NCBI GenBank assembly: GCA_030063045.1
Contig: JAQSEB010000032.1
Location: 1,178,001-1,242,000, forward strand
Direction of reading: 5' to 3'
Source: Pratylenchus scribneri
Taxonomy: Eukaryota; Nematoda; Chromadorea; Rhabditida; Pratylenchidae
DNA: 64,000 bases
Shown: in pieces, positions 44,913 to 56,055 of the stretch
Numbering within the stretch: position 1 is the first letter of the stretch
Layout of the letters: each line of letters starts with the position of its first letter
The notes under the pieces: model-generated
Databases searched by the model: none
What the model was told of the DNA's origin: nothing
Seen by the model: the letters and a program-made list of their open reading frames with translations, nothing else
Made by a program: the position numbers and the translations under genes

Positions 44913-47421
44913 TAAATTTGATTGCGCCATTCCGCTCACTAGTTCCCAAGTCGAAGCTCACTGAAAATCTGCCTTCTTATTTCCATTGTTTTCGGTGCTT
45001 TTCTTCGCCACTATCTCATTATCCTGCCCCATTCCTCCGTCCATCTCCATCGGCATTAAAATTGCCCATCCCCAATAGTGGGTGGCTAGTTAATTTGATC
45101 AGCTTTTGTTTATATTAGAGCCGCCGCCACTCAATTTACTCAATTTCCCCTCCAGCGGATGATTATTCCACCGGTCCTTTCGGCTGGAGACATCCGGCTG
45201 CCCAATACCCGCCCATGCCCAAATGCCACCCCTCCTCCACTTTTTGTATTGATCGGCCAACGGGGATTTCGTCGGTCGAGGACCGAAAACAAAAACAGGG
45301 GATTATCGGCAAGGGGAATTAATCCACCCTCGAGAGTCTCAAATTCCAGAGAGAATTCCAAGGGATTCTCGTCAATATTTTCATTCACCGCCATTGACCA
45401 CCGATTGCCAATTGAATGACTCACATTCCCCTTTTTGGCCAATTGTTTTGCGTCAAACCATCATTCTCATTCTTTTTGACCCTTCTTCCCTTTTCCGAAT
45501 GAACAATTGGCCTTTTCCTCTACTCGGAATTCCTATTATTTTTTTTTGCAAAAAATAGAATTAATTTGAGGAATTAATATTCACAATTTTGCCCCAATTG
45601 CTTGAAAATGTTGACCTTTGTACCCCTCGTAAATAAGGAGTGTTCACATTTCCTATCTATTTCCTCCATTTTCATAAATAAAGCATTGATCAATTCAACA
45701 ATAGCAAAAACCCTGTCCGATTGATTCATTGAAACATGGAATGCCCCTATCAATTTGATTATTTATTTGATTAAAATGCCATCAAATCATTACCCAATTT
45801 ATCCCATATTCTTCCTTTTCATTGCCTTATTAAGTTCCGTCATATTTAATTAAATAAAAATAGAAAATGTTGCGTTTCCTAATAAAAATTCAGAAATAAA
45901 GGAAAAGGAGAATTAACTGTTTTCCGGAAAAATTTAATTGACCAATTTCACAATTTTTTGACAAATCATAACAATAAAAAATGTTTATAAACTAATCATA
46001 ATGATCATAAATCAATGTCCAATGTTTTTTTTTTGTTTTTATTCCCCACGCAATGCGCTTGACCCGATCCTCTCCCCGTCAAAGCCGATTATAATAAATC
46101 GTCTCGAAGTCTCGACCCCCTCCCCCCCCCCCCCCACCGTCTGACCCCATTTTCTCCAATTGACGTTCGATTCAATTTTATGCTTCGTGCGCCAATTTAT
46201 TTGCCTTTCCCATTTCCATTATTCATTCTCGTCTACCGCCCTCTGGCCATTTGGCCTTCTTTTTGGACGAAATTGATCACCCAAGAAAGAAGGGTCTTCG
46301 TTGTTCGTTGAATTGAATGGGAAATTTCTTTGGGCCAATTTTGCTTCTTCTCCTCTGTTTTTCCCTTTCCTTCTTTCCTCATTGTTTGCTTGCGCTCCCA
46401 CAAAAACTCATTCAAATATGTTCGCATTTCTCCCCATTTTCCCCCTCCTCAATAACCCATACCCAAACTCTTCCCTCTTCTTCCTCCGAAAAATTAGTTT
46501 GGTTTAGGTGGAAAGAATGGGCCAAGGGACTGAATTGTGTGTGTCATGGCAGTGGGTTCCCACCGGAACTGACAATATTGAATATTTCTCCCCTAAAATT
46601 ATGAACTTTAAACCAATGTAAGAGACCAAGGAATGTTACCATTCATTCCAATTACAAATGCTTTCAAATTCTCGTTTAAACTCATGATCAATCCATTCAT
46701 TCATTCATTCATTCATTTTGATCTAAAATTTATTGGATGATCAGCTGTTCAATTTGGCCCCAATTGGAATTCAAAATTAAATGGAATTTAATCAATCAAT
46801 TTGTCGGAATAAAACACACATTTAAAGCGGCCAAAAAAGAATGGCCAAATCCTAAAGAACAATAAATGAGCCCCAATGGAAAAAAAATATTCGTTCCAAA
46901 AGTGTCCATCCAAAACGCAATTCCCTTCCATTCCCATTCCACATCAATTCCACTTTCTCCATTTCCCATTAAAAAACAGCCAGCCGAATCCTAAAATAAA
47001 AATGAAATGAGGTCAAAATGAGGGAAAATTGATGGGGAATGGATTCATGGCCCACGGGAATTGGCGTGCTGCTTTTTCTTTAAATGAATGGGAATGATCA
47101 ATTTCACATTTAAAAGGAGGAGCCAAAAGGGGCTAAATGTTTTTGATGCTTTAAATTCTTTTGAAAAGACGTGAAATTTGATCATTTAAAAGGAAAATGT
47201 GGCTAAAGATAAATTTAAAGGGAGGCAAATTCCAGTGTAAAGTTCATAGGGCTCTATTCAATTTCATCACGCACAATTCCTCAAATATTTTAACCCCAAA
47301 AATTTCGATGCTATTTTATTAAATTTGTTCGATTTTTCGTGCACAATTTCCATTGCCAATCATTCATAATTCTTCAATTTTTCAGGTATTTTACATCCAA
47401 TTTTGCCGTCCATCAAATGCC

Positions 47422-50400
47422 ATGAATATGTTTAGGGACATTTGGCAATTCTTCCTCATTTTATTATTCCAAATTCCCTTGAATGTTGCATTGAAGTCCT
47501 CGATGACTTATGTGCCCCAAGGCAGCAATCCATTATTGTATCAGCCTGGCATTGACCCAATTATGTGAGAAAGGGGATGGGGCACATCAAAGGGGAAATG
47601 AAATTGAATACTGTAGAATTAGAAAGGAGAAAATAAAAGGGGAAATTAATAAATTGGAAAGATGTGAGATTGGATTTTGCCTAAATTATTCGAATTTTTA
47701 AGCCATAATTTTGAGTTCATTCAATTTTTATTTTTTGATTACATTTCAGCCATTATTTTTTTCCATAATTCATCAAGGCAATATCCAATAATAATCAATT
47801 CAGGAAAGCGGATATTCCATTTGAAAGCTCTAAAAATCCTCTATAAAATAGATATAAAATTGTTATAAAATTCACCATTCTAAAATAGCAACATTTTTTG
47901 AATATATAAAAATAAATTGAGGGAAATTCGATTATTTTGGCAATTATTTTAAATTTTTAAAAAACAATAAAGCCACTTTTTATATTGGTTTGGGAGCTTC
48001 TAAATGGCATATCGCCTTCCTTTTATTTCATTGTAAAGTTATAGCCAAGTATAAACAGAATTGTCCCATTTTCAATTATTTTTCATTGACAAAATTGCAT
48101 TTATCACCTTTTCCAGGCATTTGGACCAAAGCACATTTGCGGACACTGTTTTTGAGCCGGGCAGACAAACTGCGCATGTTGTTGAATTCTATGCGGATTG
48201 GTGCGGCCATTGCAGGGCATTTGCCCCATTTTATCGACAATTTGCCTCCCTGACAAAAAGATGGTCCGATGTGGTCAAAGTTGGTTTAGCCACAATCCGA
48301 ATGAATTAATTTGCCAAATAGATTGCCGCCGTCAATTGTGCCGACTCATTCAACAGTCAAATTTGTCGATCCAATGGGGTTGCCTATTTCCCATTGATCA
48401 AATATTATCCGAGATCGGCCACCGGATTTGGCGAAAGCATTTTGATGGATTCATCCCATTCGGGGGCAAATCTCAGGGATCAATTGGCGGCAAAGGTGTG
48501 TGTATTATTAATTTCAATAAATGGAGCAGAGCCCAATTTGTTGCCATTTATAATAACTCAAGGAATTGGGCAAATTATATGTTTTTATCATCAAATTAAA
48601 GAGCAAACTATTGGCTATCTAATTAATTTTAATTAAATTAAGTTCAATGAATTTGTGTATAAAAAACTTTAAAAATAGCTCTAATTAATTTGCAAACTAA
48701 TCGTCAGTTTTTAGGGCATAAGCTTCATTAATTCTGAACCAATTTAAATAAAATTAATTCGTCTGTTCTTTAATTTGATAGTAAAATAATCAAAATTGAG
48801 TTCAATTCTTGATGAGTTATCAAAGAATTGAGACAATTTGAGTTGTATCGAAAAAGCAATGAGAATAATTAATTGCCCAAGGTGCTGAATGAATACAACC
48901 GATTTAATTATGCGGATTGGCCAAAGTTGCAACATTTGGAAGTGACCGCACAAACACGCTTTGAGGACCTTTGGCAAGGGCATTCGCCTTCTGTCAATTT
49001 TCTGCTCATTCTTTTCGAACAATTGGATGCCATTGGAGTGCAGGCCATCCTTGACCTTTGGCCAAATCGAGCACAAATTGGAGTGAGAAGGGCAACGGCC
49101 AATTCCCCGCTGGTTTCTATGCTTGGTTCGCATTCATTCCCTTCAATTAAACATTTGAATATTTATTTTTCAGGCATCACCAAATTCCCTTATGCGGCAT
49201 TATTCAAAAGAGGCGATCAACAATCAATTTTCATGGACCAATTCCAGGGGGCCCAAACACTGGATGAAGTAATGCAGCGGGTTCAACCCGGCCATTTCAT
49301 TTCATTGGACACTGAACAACAACAAAATAGCAGTGCGCAGCCAACAAAGCCAACACTGCATGTGATTGATTGCGAAAGGGAACCGGAAAGGTTGGTCTGC
49401 CTTTTGGAGGAATAAAATTAGGCAAAAATCAATTTTGCCAGAATCTTGATTTTTTATTTTATTAATTTAGTGCCAATCCTGAGAGCCATGTTTTGGCATA
49501 TAAATTATTATATTTCAGAAATTTTGATTCAGAATCCCTGCAAATTTAAGCAGAATAATTTGAATTTGATCATTTTCAAAACTTTTCTAATATTTTGTCA
49601 ATAATTCAGTGTATTTTAAGTCAATTAATTCTCTTATTTTTGAATATATTCGATGAAATATTTCTCAATTTTAAACCTTTTTTAAATAAAAATCGTTGCT
49701 TTGAATTATCTTTATGAAGCACTGTTTTCAATTATTTAGATTAGAAATTGAATGGTAATTAGTCAAAAAGAAATATGTTTACCATCAAAAAATCCAAATA
49801 TAATTTTATTTGTTTGCCTCACAGATGTAAACCACTGTATTTTGTTTCGGAAACGGATCTGCTGAAGGCAATGCGAATGGCATTGTTGGATGAAGTCACG
49901 CGAATGGAGGAAATGATCCAGGGCGACCGATTCCGGCGACTTTACGGATTCATTAGCTTATTGAGTGATGTAAGAATTGAATTAAAAATGAATTTGGATT
50001 GTCCTTTTTTGTAGCATTTTCCAACAAAAACATTCGATACGGGCAATGAAAATGGAATTAGACGAAGCCAAAGGGCGTTGAGGAAAAGGGCAGCACCCGA
50101 AGGGAACACATTGAAGCGAAGTGAACGTGCCCGGTTAGTTTTTGGGCACATGAAACAAATGATGGAGGCGAGGACGGGCACTGCTGGCATTTCGGCCAAT
50201 GAATGGAGGGATCAATTCGAACATGTTGAGGTGTGCCAAAAATATAAAAAAAAGAATTTTAAAAATACAAATTTAAGCGAGTCTACGGCTTCCCATTCGC
50301 CCAAAATGCAAGTTGGCAACATTGTGCCGGTTCCAGTGCCGAATTCCGCGGCTACACTTGTGGTCTCTGGTCCACTTTTCATGCCCTGACCGTTCATTCC

Positions 50401-52023
50401 TACATTGACTCCATTCAAAGTGGGTTTTGTTAGTCCAAAAAATTATTTAAACAAATAAGATATTTCCTAGCGAAACAAAACAATAATATACCGCCGATCT
50501 TGGCTGTTCTTTTGATAATAATCATAACTCATTAAAGAAATAACCAATCTGTGAAGGCAATATTCCTTTCAAAAGCTCTAAAACTACTCTAAAAATTTGA
50601 ATTATATTTTTCTGTGATGTTAAAACTACTTGTAAAATAACCGGCTTTTCTTCCGAAAAATTCGGGTTTATTACATTCTAAAAAAAGTGTTTCACTATTT
50701 TAAAAGCACACATTTCATTATAATTTTTAGCCACTTTTTAGAGGACATTTTAAGCTTCTCACGATTTTTCTTAAACTATGACCAATATCCAAAAGAGCAA
50801 CTCAGATACCAAAATCAATTTTTTGATTGGATGAAAATATTTTGAGGTATTGGTATTAAACAAAAAACACCAATTTATGGGAAATAGGCTTTCTTTCATG
50901 ATTTTGTCCTTGTATTCCATACAAGCAAAATAACCACCAAACTACTAAAGTTTAAAAATTAGCCAAAAAAGGCCTCATTAATAATAACTAAATTCTCCTC
51001 CCACTTTTGTGAAGGCGGGATTCCCCTGAATCCGCTGGGCCCATTGCGCGCAATCCAAGGTTGGATCAGTGCCTTTTTCGGCTGCGAACATTGTCGGCAA
51101 CATTTCATGAAAATGACCACCGAAATGTTCCCAATGAATGAGCAAAGGGTGCAAAGACTGCATGACATGATGATGTATTTGTGGAGGGCACATAACATTG
51201 TGAATGCCAGATTACATGGGCACATTACGGAGGTAAGCATAAATAATTCATAATATTAATTAGGAGATATTTAATTTGTCGAAAAACGATTCAAAAGTTT
51301 ATAAACTTATTATAAAATATAAACTACTCTATATTTTATATTCAAGCGATAATTCTCTTCCAGAGGAATCAATTGATTATATTTTGGCTTAGATTAAATT
51401 AATTTTAACTTAGTTTTGAACCATTAAACCAAAATGGGTTTAAATAAACAATCTAATACCCTTTAATTGCTGACTAAATCATAATAAATTGTATACTATT
51501 CAATGCGTTGACCAGTTATATCCAATTTGGGTATATGATTGTGAATGTAATACAATTTATTAAACCATTTTAATTATTTTTCCATTATGTACCCTTTTTC
51601 AATACTAAAATATTAGACTATCAAATAGTATTAATTTAATCAAAATTTTTTTGTAGAAAATTCGTGATTTTTCTAGGCCATAACAATGTTTTACGGATTA
51701 TAATTAAATTTGGGCTAATAAATAGTCAGGGTGGGATTTAAAAATAGACCCCGATTTGGCCAAATTTTATGGCTTTAAATATGCTGGATTTGTGGATAAA
51801 TTAATTAAGGTCCCAAAAATAGTTATAATTCCTAATTTTAATTTAGGACCCACAATTCCTGAAATATCAATTCCCGCCATTCTTCCTCTGTCCAACTTGC
51901 CACGCCGGCGGCCACTTCTCCCGGCGACAAACTCGAAATTTCCTACTCCGATATTATGGCGCCATTCGGCCATACCATCGAACACATTCAGGTGGAATCG
52001 AATCAAGAAGGAGGACGAATTAA
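47422..52023 (+). CDS. QSOX: Quiescin sulfhydryl oxidase (QSOX)
   Basis: This enzyme makes disulfide bonds in secreted proteins, passing electrons to oxygen and giving peroxide. Ten exons (47422-47564, 48117-48279, 48322-48495, 48882-49125, 49174-49390, 49825-49969, 50015-50230, 50278-50419, 51015-51232, 51847-52023) join in phase to 612 residues. There is a signal peptide (FRDIWQFFLILLFQIPLNVA). The thioredoxin domain contains VVEFYADWCGHCRAFAP with the CxxC pair Cys77/Cys80. A second, redox-inactive thioredoxin-like part and a helical linker follow. The Erv/FAD domain has FRGYTCGLWSTFHALTV, FFGCEHCRQHF with Cys505/Cys508, and LWRAHNIVNARL. DPQFLKYQFPPFFLCPTC carries the third CxxC, Cys569/Cys572. 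No C-terminal membrane anchor is seen, so the product is probably secreted or Golgi-luminal. The 48-base intron at 49126-49173 is open in frame; its removal is inferred from TTTTTCAG and from homology. Confidence 0.95.
47755..48050. repeat. Foldback repeat family A in QSOX intron 1
   Basis: The left arm reads CCATAATTCATCAAGGCAAT, ATATTCCATTTGAAAGCTC, ATCCTCTATAAAATAG. The right arm reads AAGCCACTTTTTATATTGG, ATGGCATATCGCCTTCC, AAAGTTATAGCCAAG. Confidence 0.7.
48575..48820. repeat. Dispersed repeat family B in QSOX intron 3
   Basis: The left part reads TATCATCAAATTAAAGAGCA, AACTATTGGCTATCTAATTA. The right part reads CGTCTGTTCTTTAATTTGAT, AATAATCAAAATTGAGTTC. The right is close to the reverse complement of the left, so this is an inverted-repeat element with an AT-rich centre. 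Confidence 0.6.
50507..50796. repeat. Foldback repeat family A in QSOX intron 8
   Basis: The left arm reads TCATAACTCATTAAAGAAAT, AACCAATCTGTGAAGGCAAT, TTTCAAAAGCTC. The right arm reads AGCCACTTTTTAGAGGACAT, TTTAAGCTTC and ACTATGACCAATATCC. It fills much of the intron. Confidence 0.7.
51415..51535 (+). repeat. Dispersed repeat family C in QSOX intron 9
   Basis: It reads TTTTGAACCATTAAACCAAA, TGGGTTTAAATAAACAATC, AATACCCTTTAATT and CATTCAATGCGTTGACCAGT, TATATCCAATTTG. It aligns block by block with 230-345. Confidence 0.6.
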
Positions 52024-53305
52024 TGGCACAATAATTGGCACAACAACAAATTTGAATATTGTAGAAGAGAAGAACGGGTCATCTCCCCCCAAAAGCCACC
52101 TCCTTCCTCTTTAATGTATCTCCTAGCCTAATTGAAAGCATTTTTTCACACCAAACAAAACGAGTCTTCCCCAAAAACCATTTATATTTTGTTTTTTGTC
52201 CCACATGAATATATTTTTGATATTTTTTAAACAATTTTAATAAATATTAAAATGAAAGAATAAATATCTGGATATTTTAGCAGAGGGAAATAAATGAAAT
52301 GAGGCAAAAAAACGAGTAAATAGAAATTGCTGACTATTGAAAAAAGGCAGAAGTTAAAAAATTAAAAGGATACTGTTGAAGGGACTTATTGGTTTCTCCT
52401 TTCTCTATAGTCTGTAGTCTGTACTCAGATTTTGAAAAGGGAATTGAAAAGGACCACATAATACCCTTAAGGCATTTCAGCTGGCTATTTCTTTCTTCTT
52501 GCTATACCGTACTTCCTATACCGTACTTCCTTCCTTTTAATCAATGTGTGATGACCTGATGAGTGTTGAAGGCGAAGGCATTCTCACTTTCATTCTTTCT
52601 TGGGGAAGCAATTATTTTTGTTCGTATCTGCGCATTTTTGTAAGCTTTTAACTCATTAATTAATTACGGGATTTTGTAATTTTGGTGATAGAGCAGAAAA
52701 TGCTCTATCAAATTTAAATGATATAAAAATACTTTTTAAATTCTTAATTTTATGAGAAAAAAAAAGAATATTTAGAAATCAAATCCCTAAAATAAGCCAA
52801 ACATTTTCATTAATAAATAGTATAAATTCAAATAAATTCTTCACTGATTTAAATATTAGAATTATTTAGGTATTTGTATTTTCTTTATGATATGATGAAT
52901 TTGGCTTATTTAAAATCTGCGTACTGATAACGGATAAGTATAAGTAGCCGGTTGAATTCAGATCAACTTCAATAATTTTCTAGAAAATTAGCAGAATAAA
53001 TTTGCAGTTAATTTTATTCGTCATTTTTTGCAGCCACTTTTTTTGCATTTCCGTCAATGATTCATTGAATTATTTTCAATCCAAATTCACTTTTTAATAA
53101 CATTTTTCCATTCATTTGATTTAATGGATTGATAAAATGGGATAATATTCTGGCCAATTTTTGCTCATCAGTTTCAATAAATTTTTCCTTGTTTAAAATA
53201 ATTAATCCCATTTAAAATTTTGGAATTTGTTTAAAATTTCTTCCTAGTAGATTATTCTTGCTTTACTGTACCACCTAAATATTTTCTTCCTCAAATTCGA
53301 CACAG
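52024..53305. other. Intergenic, no supportable gene
   Basis: AT-rich, with AATAAA words near 52250 that could end QSOX transcripts and two direct copies of TATACCGTACTTCC at about 52504-52530. The stretch ends in TTCGACACAG directly before the first ATG of the next gene. Confidence 0.5.
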
Positions 53306-54232
53306 ATGCCTCATCATCAAATGCCTTCTGTTGGACAACTGAACGATTCCTTCATGAAATGTCTTTTGGCAATCATTTTGTTCCATATTTTCAATGACAC
53401 TACAAATTGGTTTTTATTTATTCGAATAAATTTAAAATAATTATTATTAATTGTCATAAATATTAAAAATAATTCTCTGTTTAATTTTTATTTCAATTTT
53501 CCCTCCAGGCCCATTCTTCAATCTCAACTGCTTACTGATGGCATAATTGATGAGCAACCAGACAGTAAGTTTTATTGTAAATTATTTAGAAATTAATTAA
53601 TGACAATTTCTTTTTATTTTACCATATTTCCCCTTTCAGTTCTTCTTCCATCGAGTCTTCTAGCAGATCCAGCAGAAAATGGAGAATTGCGATTAATTGC
53701 AAAAATAATTGGCTATCTTGAGAATTTAGTCAAATCTGCGGATGATGGAATCAGAAAACTTCATGAAAAAAAGACGCTAACTTTCGAGCTATCCAATAAA
53801 ATTGATGCGGAATGCAAGCAAATCACTGACGAACTCGATAAAATTTCTGAAAAAATTAACAGTTTTGGAGAAGAGCTCCAAAAAATTGAAGAGACGATCA
53901 AAGAACTTGAGGAAACCGGAAAAGATGATAAACTCGTGCAACAATTGAAGGAAAAATACAATCAAAATAATGTGGAGATGCAACGATTGGATGAGGAGTC
54001 AATGAAGAAATATGATGAAGAATTCGAAACGATTGATGAAGAATGCACAAAAATATACGAAGAATACAAACAACAATGTGAATTACTCGAACAAAAAGAG
54101 GAAGCAATTGAGAAAATGCGTCAAATTCTGGAAAAATTGAAGCAAGAATTCATCCGTCAGTTGATAGAGGAGGAACGAAAGAAGTGGAAGTATTGCACAT
54201 GCCGTGCCCAATTTAATATGTTGGATGAATGA
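53306..54232 (+). CDS. Probable secreted coiled-coil protein, unrecognised
   Basis: Three exons (53306-53409, 53509-53564, 53640-54232) join in phase to 250 residues, or 234 if the second Met (53354) is used. From that Met the protein starts MKCLLAIILFHIFNDTTN, which looks like a signal peptide. After a short Leu/Pro/Ser/Asp segment (LLPSSLLADPAENGEL), residues about 80-240 are almost wholly Glu/Lys/Gln/Leu heptads, a long coiled coil (KIEETIKELEETGK, YEEYKQQCELLEQKEEAIEK). The tail is KYCTCRAQFNMLDE with a CxC. No membrane segment or enzyme motif follows. A secreted structural or interaction protein is likely; nematode secreted effectors often look like this, but nothing here proves that role. 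An acceptor-like CACAG ends right before the first ATG, so an upstream exon or trans-splicing is possible. A broken copy of its 3' end follows. Confidence 0.75.
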
Positions 54233-54379
54233 TGCGAAAAAAATTGAAATGATTCACAGACATAATTTAATATAAAATATATCTATTTTTTCATTCATTT
54301 TTTTTTAATTTTTCTGAAAATTGGTTCCTTTCTATTATGAAGAACTCTTACGAATTTGGGAATTGGGAAGAATTAATCC

Positions 54380-54620
54380 AAAATGATGAAATGATTCCAA
54401 AAATTCAAGGAACAATTCGAGCTTATTAAGTTGATTGAGAAGGAACGAAAGAAGAATATGTATTAAACCTGCCGTGACCAGCAGTTCCATCGTAACGATC
54501 CAGAATATGATGGTGATGGTGACAGATGGCGACTGAAAACCACAATGAACAAAATTGAGGGAGGAAGGAGAAATTCTGACAAATTCTGACAAAATTTTAA
54601 ATGAAATATTTCTTTTTTTT
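54380..54620 (+). pseudogene. Degenerate tandem copy of the coiled-coil gene's 3' end
   Basis: GAAGGAACGAAAGAAG...TGCCGTGACCAGCAG here matches GAGGAACGAAAGAAG...TGCCGTGCCCAATTT at the end of the coiled-coil gene, and the preceding ATTCAAGGAACAATTCGAG matches ATTGAAGCAAGAATTCATC. A TAA falls where the parent gene encodes the Cys before TCR, and the frame is then lost for any known product. The T-rich 3' flank is also similar, so a block of at least 150 bases was duplicated. Confidence 0.75.
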
Positions 54621-56055
54621 CATTCAATTTAATTTAATTCAAATTTTTATGAAACATTTATTTTTATACGATCGAAGAAAATCCTGCTGAAATATTATTA
54701 AACCGAAGGCGGTATAAGAAATTTCAATACCGTAATTTCGCTGCTAGGGCTTTTTCCGCCTACTTTGTGTTTCAACTAATTTCGCTTCTTGTTTTTTTAT
54801 TCCGGAAGAGGAGCAAAATTATACTTTACAAAAATGGGCAAAATTATTTTTCCGACAAAAAGGCTGAATTATTCTTTCCTAATACTTAATTTAATTAAAA
54901 AATATAAATCCCAAAAATGCATAATTTGGATTAAATAAAGGGATTCTTTGTCTATAATTTTGACTAAAGAATTTAATACATATATTAAAAATCCAATTTT
55001 GATTTCATTAGCCATGTCTCGACTTGATTTATTTGCGGCTTTTTCTCTTCACTAGTTTCTAGTTTTTTGGCCAAACAATTGTGGCCCACAAAATACGATT
55101 GAAAGCAAACAACACAAAAAGTCATAAGCCTCCATTGTGGCTTGTGGGAATGTCCAATCCATTCCGCTCCCATTTTTGTTTATTCTCCACCTAAATTGTG
55201 ATGTGATTTTGGATTATATTTTGAGTTCTTGTCTTGTGGACAAATGACAATAAAAAACCTTCCCTCTCGTCATTCATAATCTCAATTTTTACAATTTTTA
55301 CGGGACAATTTTTTAACATTTTTTTGCAACATTATCCACCTCGTTTTTTTACGACCACATTTCCCCATTTTTAATCCATCTTCTCAATTCACTTTTATAA
55401 TATTCAAATATTTACATAAGAGGAATTAACCCAATTCCATAAAAATCCTTTAGTACTGAATTTGTTGTAATTTTGGTGAATATTGCATCATTCCCCATCC
55501 CCCCCCCCCCACATTTGTCTCAATCCACATAAAAGCTGAGAATATCCATCAGAATTATTGAAATTTTCTTATAAATTTCATCAACCAAATCCATATTCAT
55601 AAAGCTAGGGAAAACTATTAGAATATTTTAAATTAAATTTCCGAAATTCACAAAAAGGAATATATAAAAAATTCGGAATCTTTGGTCTTTAGGGGAATTG
55701 AGATGTTGTAAATTTTCGATCAAAATTTGGTAATAATTGGGAAAATTCCCGCATAAATCAATTCCCACAATTTCCCCCTTATTAATTTCCATCCATTTTT
55801 CCACGCCAAAAAACGTAAAAAATGAAGGAGGACTGACCATTATTTTTCATTAATTTATTTCCCATATTTTTTTGGCCTCCTTCCATTCGACCATTTCCCC
55901 TCCATAAATTCACCTCCATATCAATATCAGTTGTTGCCGTTCCCAAAAATTATAATCAGTAATTAATTTGGCCATTAGGCCACAACCATTCATTTTCCTT
56001 TCATTGAATTTATTTTTCCATCCATTCCCTCATTTTCTCAAAAATTGCAGTCAAA
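54621..56055. other. Intergenic, no supportable gene
   Basis: A short degenerate relative of minisatellite A (TTTCCGCCTACTTTGTGTTT then TTCGCTTCTTG) lies near 54750-54790. A C run lies at 55499-55510. Frames at 55.0-55.8 kb have no motif. AAAATTGCAG ends 5 bases before the cystinosin ATG and is a candidate trans-splice acceptor. Confidence 0.45.

Larger units (their letters stand above)
42798..47421. other. Long intergenic region, no firmly supported gene
   Basis: It holds a foldback copy (42925-43135), minisatellite A array 2 (43450-44025), a possible exon at 44705-44912 and a C run near 46127-46138. The frames at 45.1-45.4 and 46.2-46.6 kb overlap on opposite strands and have no motif. Upstream of QSOX, TTTTTCAG at about 47378-47385 precedes its ATG by 37 bases and could be a trans-splice site. 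Confidence 0.45.

Noticed and set aside
45140..45442. Minus-strand open frame of 100 residues
   Set aside because: It looks moderately coding-like, but the plus strand is equally open, and no splice partners or family were found.
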